Under the pieces are notes generated by a model, which saw only the letters and a program-made list of their open reading frames with translations, did not search any database and had not been told where the DNA came from. From contig NZ_JACHLK010000010.1 in assembly GCF_014207955.1 (NCBI RefSeq), positions 62,001 through 126,000 of the forward strand: a stretch of 64,000 bases of DNA, in the 5' to 3' direction. Of this stretch, positions 60,905 through 64,000 are shown in pieces. The translations under genes and the position numbers were made by a program. How positions within the stretch are numbered: position 1 is the stretch's first letter; every line of letters begins with the position of its first letter. This DNA is from Acidovorax soli (GTDB taxonomy: Bacteria; Pseudomonadota; Gammaproteobacteria; Burkholderiales; Burkholderiaceae_C).

Positions 60905-60954
60905 TTGACAAGGCGGGGGCGTTTCTCATAGATTACTAACCAGTCAGTCAGTAA
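60905..60954 (+). promoter_or_regulatory. promoter and TetR-type operator before the RND operon
   Basis: TTGACA (60905-60910) is a consensus -35; ATAGAT (60928-60933), 17 bp later, is a plausible -10. Immediately downstream, TTACTAAC...GTCAGTAA (60933-60954) is an imperfect 22-bp palindrome typical of TetR-family operators that control efflux operons. A repressor here would block the start of transcription. No tetR gene lies in the visible part of the locus. Confidence 0.6.
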
Positions 60955-61050
60955 CTTGTTGGTGCCAGTGTTTACCCTGACGCAGCCTGGGGCTGTGGGG
61001 CGGTGCGCTGGCTGTTTTCCGTGTCGGCTTTTTCATTCACCGGATTTTCC

Positions 61051-62259
61051 ATGCGCACACCCTCCGCCTCGCGGCCCGTTCACCGGCCATCCAGGTTTTT
61101 GTTGCTGGCGGCCTCGGCCCTGGTGCTGGCCGCCTGCTCCCGGCCGGCCCCGCCCGAGGAGCCGGTGCGCGCCGTCAAGCTGATGACGGTGGGCGTGGGC
61201 GCCCTGCAGTCGCAGGTGGAGTATGCGGGCGAGGTGCGGGCCCGCGTCGAATCGCGCCTGGGCTTTCGGGTGGCGGGCAAGATCGTGCAGCGCCAGGCCG
61301 AGCTGGGCCAGCGTGTGAAGGCCGGCGAGGTGCTGGCGCAGCTGGACCCGCGCGACTACCAACTGGCGGCCGATTCGGCGCGCGCGCAGCTGGCCTCGGC
61401 CACCACGCAGCGTGACCTGGCGGCCGCCGACTACAAGCGCTACCAGACACTCAAGGACCAGAACTTCATCAGCGGCGCCGAGCTGGAGCGCCGCGATGCC
61501 ACCCTGAAGGCCGCGCAGGCCACGCTGGACCAGGCGCGCGCCCAACTGTCCTCGCAAGGCAACCAGGCCACCTACACGCGCCTGGTGGCCGATGTGTCGG
61601 GCGTGGTCACCGGCATCGAAGCCGAGCCGGGCCAGGTCGTTGCGGCCGGCACGCCCGTGGTACGCATCGCCCAGGACGGGCCACGCGACGTGGTGTTCGC
61701 GGTGCCCGAGGACAAGGTGGCCCAGATCGCCGTGGGCTCCGATGTGGCCGTGCGCGGCTGGTCGGGCGGTGCCGAGCTGGCCGGCAAGGTGCGCGAGGTG
61801 GCGGCCAGTGCCGACGCGGCCACGCGCACCTTCCAGGTCAAGGTGGCCATCGAGGGCAGTGAAGTGCCCCCGCTGGGCGCCACGGTCTATGCCCGGCCCA
61901 AGGCCCTGAGCCATGCCGGCGTGTCCGCCATCAAGCTGCCCACCAGCGCGCTGCGCCAGGAGGGCCAGGCCACGGCGGTGTGGGTGTACGACGCGGCCAG
62001 CAGCACGGTGAAGTCGCAGGTGGTGCAGATCGCCACGGCCGACGGCAACGATGCCGTGGTGGCCGGCGGCCTGGCGCCCGGCATGCAGGTGGTGTCCACC
62101 GGCGTGCATGTGCTCTCGCCGGGGCAGAAGGTCACGGTGTACCAGCCCAAGACGGGAGGGGCCGCCGCGGCCAAGGCGCAGACGGCGCCTGGCAATGCCG
62201 CCCTGCCGGCGGCTCCCACCGATGCGCCCGCGGCCGCAGCCCCTGCGGCGGCGAAGTAA
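61051..62259 (+). CDS. RND efflux periplasmic adaptor (membrane fusion lipoprotein)
   Basis: A 402-residue adaptor. The signal peptide ends in a lipobox (LVLAAC, Cys near 28). The barrel-sandwich hybrid domain (EYAGEVRARVESRLGFRVAG; YTRLVADVSGVVTGIEAEPG) flanks a coiled-coil hairpin (QLASATTQRDLAAADYKRYQ region), followed by beta-barrel and membrane-proximal domains and an Ala/Pro tail. It links the inner-membrane pump to an outer-membrane channel. The ATG at 61051 fits the signal peptide; the GTG at 61003 does not. It lies 9 bp before the pump gene. Confidence 0.92.
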   Translation: MRTPSASRPVHRPSRFLLLAASALVLAACSRPAPPEEPVRAVKLMTVGVGALQSQVEYAGEVRARVESRLGFRVAGKIVQRQAELGQRVKAGEVLAQLDPRDYQLAADSARAQLASATTQRDLAAADYKRYQTLKDQNFISGAELERRDATLKAAQATLDQARAQLSSQGNQATYTRLVADVSGVVTGIEAEPGQVVAAGTPVVRIAQDGPRDVVFAVPEDKVAQIAVGSDVAVRGWSGGAELAGKVREVAASADAATRTFQVKVAIEGSEVPPLGATVYARPKALSHAGVSAIKLPTSALRQEGQATAVWVYDAASSTVKSQVVQIATADGNDAVVAGGLAPGMQVVSTGVHVLSPGQKVTVYQPKTGGAAAAKAQTAPGNAALPAAPTDAPAAAAPAAAK

Positions 62260-62268
62260 GGGGGCGCC

Positions 62269-64000
62269 ATGAGCCAGATCCAACCAAAAGAGGGGTTCAA
62301 CCTCTCCAAGTGGGCGCTCGACCACCCCGCGCTCACGCGCTACCTGATGGTGGTGCTGATGCTGCTGGGCTTTGCGGCCTATTTCCAGCTGGGGCAGGAC
62401 GAGGATCCGCCCTTCACCTTCCGTGCCATGGTAGTGCGCACCTACTGGCCTGGCGCCACGGCGCAGCAGGTGGCCGAGCAGGTCACCGACAAGCTCGAAC
62501 GCACCCTGCAGGAGGTGCCCTATGCCGACAAGATCCGCAGCTACTCCAAGCCCGGTGAGTCGCAGATCATCTTCCAGATCAAGGACTCGTCCAAACCCGG
62601 CGAGGTGGCCAACGTCTGGTACACCGTGCGCAAGAAGATCGGCGACATGCGCTACACCCTGCCTGCCGGCATCCAGGGGCCGTTCTTCAACGACGACTTC
62701 GGCGATGTGTACGGCGTGATCTATGCGCTCGAATCCGAAGGCTTCAGCTACGCCGAACTCAAGACCTTTGCCGACGACGTGCGCCAGCAACTGCTGCGCG
62801 TGCCCGACGTGGCCAAGGTGGAGCAGTTCGGCGTGCAGGACGAGAAGCTGTTCATCGAGATCTCGCAAAAGCGCCTGTCGCAGCTGGGCCTGGACATGAA
62901 CCAGGTGCTGGCCCAGCTGGGCCAGCAGAACGCCGTGGAGGGCGCGGGCGCCGTGCAGACCCCGCTGGACCAGGTGCAGGTGCGCGTGGCCGGCCAGTTC
63001 AACGCGGTCGAAGACCTGGCGGCCATGCCCATCCGCGGGCCCTCGGGCGCGCAGCTGCGCCTGGGGGACATCGCCGAGATCAAGCGCGGCTATGTGGACC
63101 CGGTGGCCGTGAAGGTGCGCCACCAGGGCAAGGAAGTCATCGCCCTGGGCGTCTCCATGACCAAGGGCGGCGACATCATTGCGCTGGGCAAGGCGCTGCA
63201 TGCCGCCACCGACCGCATCGGCAGCTTGCTGCCGGCGGGCGTGAAGCTGGTCAACGTGCAGGACCAGCCCAAGGCCGTGGCCACCTCGGTCAACGAGTTC
63301 GTGAAGGTGCTGATCGAGGCCGTGGTCATCGTGCTGGCCGTGAGCTTCATCAGCCTGGGCTTTCACAAGCGGCCGGGCAAGAACCCGCTGTGGAAGCGCT
63401 GGTACATCGACCCGCGCCCCGGCCTGGTGGTGGGCATCACCATCCCCATGGTGCTGGCCGTGACCTTCCTGGGCATGTGGTACTGGAACATCGGCCTGCA
63501 CAAGATCTCGCTCGGTTCGCTGATCATCGCCCTGGGCCTGCTGGTGGACGACGCCATCATCGCGGTGGAAATGATGGTGCTCAAGCTCGAAGAGGGCTAT
63601 GACAAAGTGCGCGCCGCCACCTTCGCCTACGAGCTCACGGCCATGCCCATGCTCACGGGCACGCTGATCACGGCCGTGGGCTTTCTGCCCATCGGCATCG
63701 CCAAGTCGACCACCGGTGAATACACCTTCGCGATCTTCGCGGTGACGGTGATCGCGCTGGTCCTGAGCTGGATCGTCTCGGTCTACTTCGTGCCCTACCT
63801 GGGCACCCTGCTGCTCAAGGTGCCGGCCCATGTGGCCCATGCCCAGGAGCACCATGGTGTGGAGGCCGGCGGGCACGAGGTGTTCGACAGCCCGTTCTAC
63901 AACCTGTTCCGCCGCCTGGTGACCTGGTGCGTGCGCCACCGCTGGATCACCATCGCCCTCACGGTGGGCACCTTCGGCCTGGGCATTTTCGGCATGGGCA
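62269..64000 (+). CDS. RND efflux inner-membrane pump, N-terminal part (cut by window end)
   Basis: At least 577 residues of an AcrB-like pump of about 1000-1100. The frame stays open to the window edge. FNLSKWALDHPALTRYLMVV and GQDEDPPFTFRAMVVRTYWP form the first helix and the start of the porter domain; LGLLVDDAIIAVEMM is the helix-4 motif with the paired Asp of the proton relay. The variant PF...FR and YWPGATAQQVAEQV openings resemble CusA/VexF-like or unclassified RND pumps; the substrate is unknown. It follows the adaptor gene by 9 bp. Confidence 0.9.
   Translation, partial: MSQIQPKEGFNLSKWALDHPALTRYLMVVLMLLGFAAYFQLGQDEDPPFTFRAMVVRTYWPGATAQQVAEQVTDKLERTLQEVPYADKIRSYSKPGESQIIFQIKDSSKPGEVANVWYTVRKKIGDMRYTLPAGIQGPFFNDDFGDVYGVIYALESEGFSYAELKTFADDVRQQLLRVPDVAKVEQFGVQDEKLFIEISQKRLSQLGLDMNQVLAQLGQQNAVEGAGAVQTPLDQVQVRVAGQFNAVEDLAAMPIRGPSGAQLRLGDIAEIKRGYVDPVAVKVRHQGKEVIALGVSMTKGGDIIALGKALHAATDRIGSLLPAGVKLVNVQDQPKAVATSVNEFVKVLIEAVVIVLAVSFISLGFHKRPGKNPLWKRWYIDPRPGLVVGITIPMVLAVTFLGMWYWNIGLHKISLGSLIIALGLLVDDAIIAVEMMVLKLEEGYDKVRAATFAYELTAMPMLTGTLITAVGFLPIGIAKSTTGEYTFAIFAVTVIALVLSWIVSVYFVPYLGTLLLKVPAHVAHAQEHHGVEAGGHEVFDSPFYNLFRRLVTWCVRHRWITIALTVGTFGLGIFGMG

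Noticed and set aside
61033..63939. A 968-codon minus-strand open frame opposite the RND genes
   Set aside because: Its composition is His/Gln/Gly-rich and it has no domain; the plus strand holds clear adaptor and pump motifs.
1..64000. CRISPR array, insertion sequence or prophage
   Set aside because: No regularly spaced direct repeats, transposase, integrase or phage structural motifs were seen.

Overview
The window is GC-rich, densely packed DNA with strong G/C preference at third codon positions. It looks chromosomal and most like a betaproteobacterium of the family Comamonadaceae (Acidovorax-like). This rests on the many Bug/TctC-type receptors, the TctDE-like two-component pair, the HpnC/HpnD/HpnE squalene enzymes, the DUF2189/DUF2788 membrane proteins, and intergenic repeats that I recall from this group. 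No rRNA, CRISPR array, phage module, transposase or integrase was seen. There is one tRNA gene, and it is odd.

Layout. 0-9.2 kb: a branched-chain-type periplasmic receptor, an alpha/beta hydrolase, small unknowns, a second receptor, a Lon-family protease and ferrochelatase (hemH). 9.3-16.3 kb: the most coherent unit, an apparent operon of an ABC importer (two permeases, receptor, ATPase) followed by kguE-kguK-kguD-ptxS, in which the ATPase, kguE, kguK, kguD and ptxS are joined by ATGA stop/start overlaps. A perfect 14-bp palindrome identical to the Pseudomonas PtxS operator lies 12 bp before the first permease. I read this as a PtxS-controlled 2-ketogluconate uptake and catabolism operon in which an ABC importer takes the place of the KguT permease. 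16.3-24.2 kb: a HAD phosphatase, two membrane proteins, an M14 carboxypeptidase-like protein, a less GC-rich block with an AAA ATPase and two unknowns, a DUF899 protein and small unknowns. 24.4-26.9 kb: an overlapping serine protease/FHA membrane protein pair.

26.9-31.9 kb: two TctC/Bug receptors bracketing a TctDE-like two-component system, with the response regulator and kinase separated by a roughly 640-bp imperfect inverted repeat. 32-36.5 kb: hpnE and hpnD with an Ala/Gly-rich exported protein between them, then an HD-GYP protein. 36.6-47.2 kb: an amino-acid receptor, the atypical tRNA, an 806-residue unknown, a MocR-type regulator, a CMD/NAD(P)H-oxidoreductase/GNAT group and a 1207-residue SF1 helicase. 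47.3-54.5 kb: small exported proteins, sdaA, and a three-gene ABC importer with a divergent GcvA-like LysR. 54.7-64 kb: serB, a RidA-like protein, an MFS transporter with a divergent LysR, hpnC (about 25 kb from hpnDE), and the start of an RND efflux operon behind a strong promoter overlapped by a TetR-type palindrome.

The clearest metabolic stories are 2-ketogluconate use (kgu) and squalene synthesis from farnesyl diphosphate (HpnC, HpnD, HpnE). Residue positions were counted by hand from the translated sequence. Family assignments come from recognised motifs and recalled family knowledge, not from database searches.
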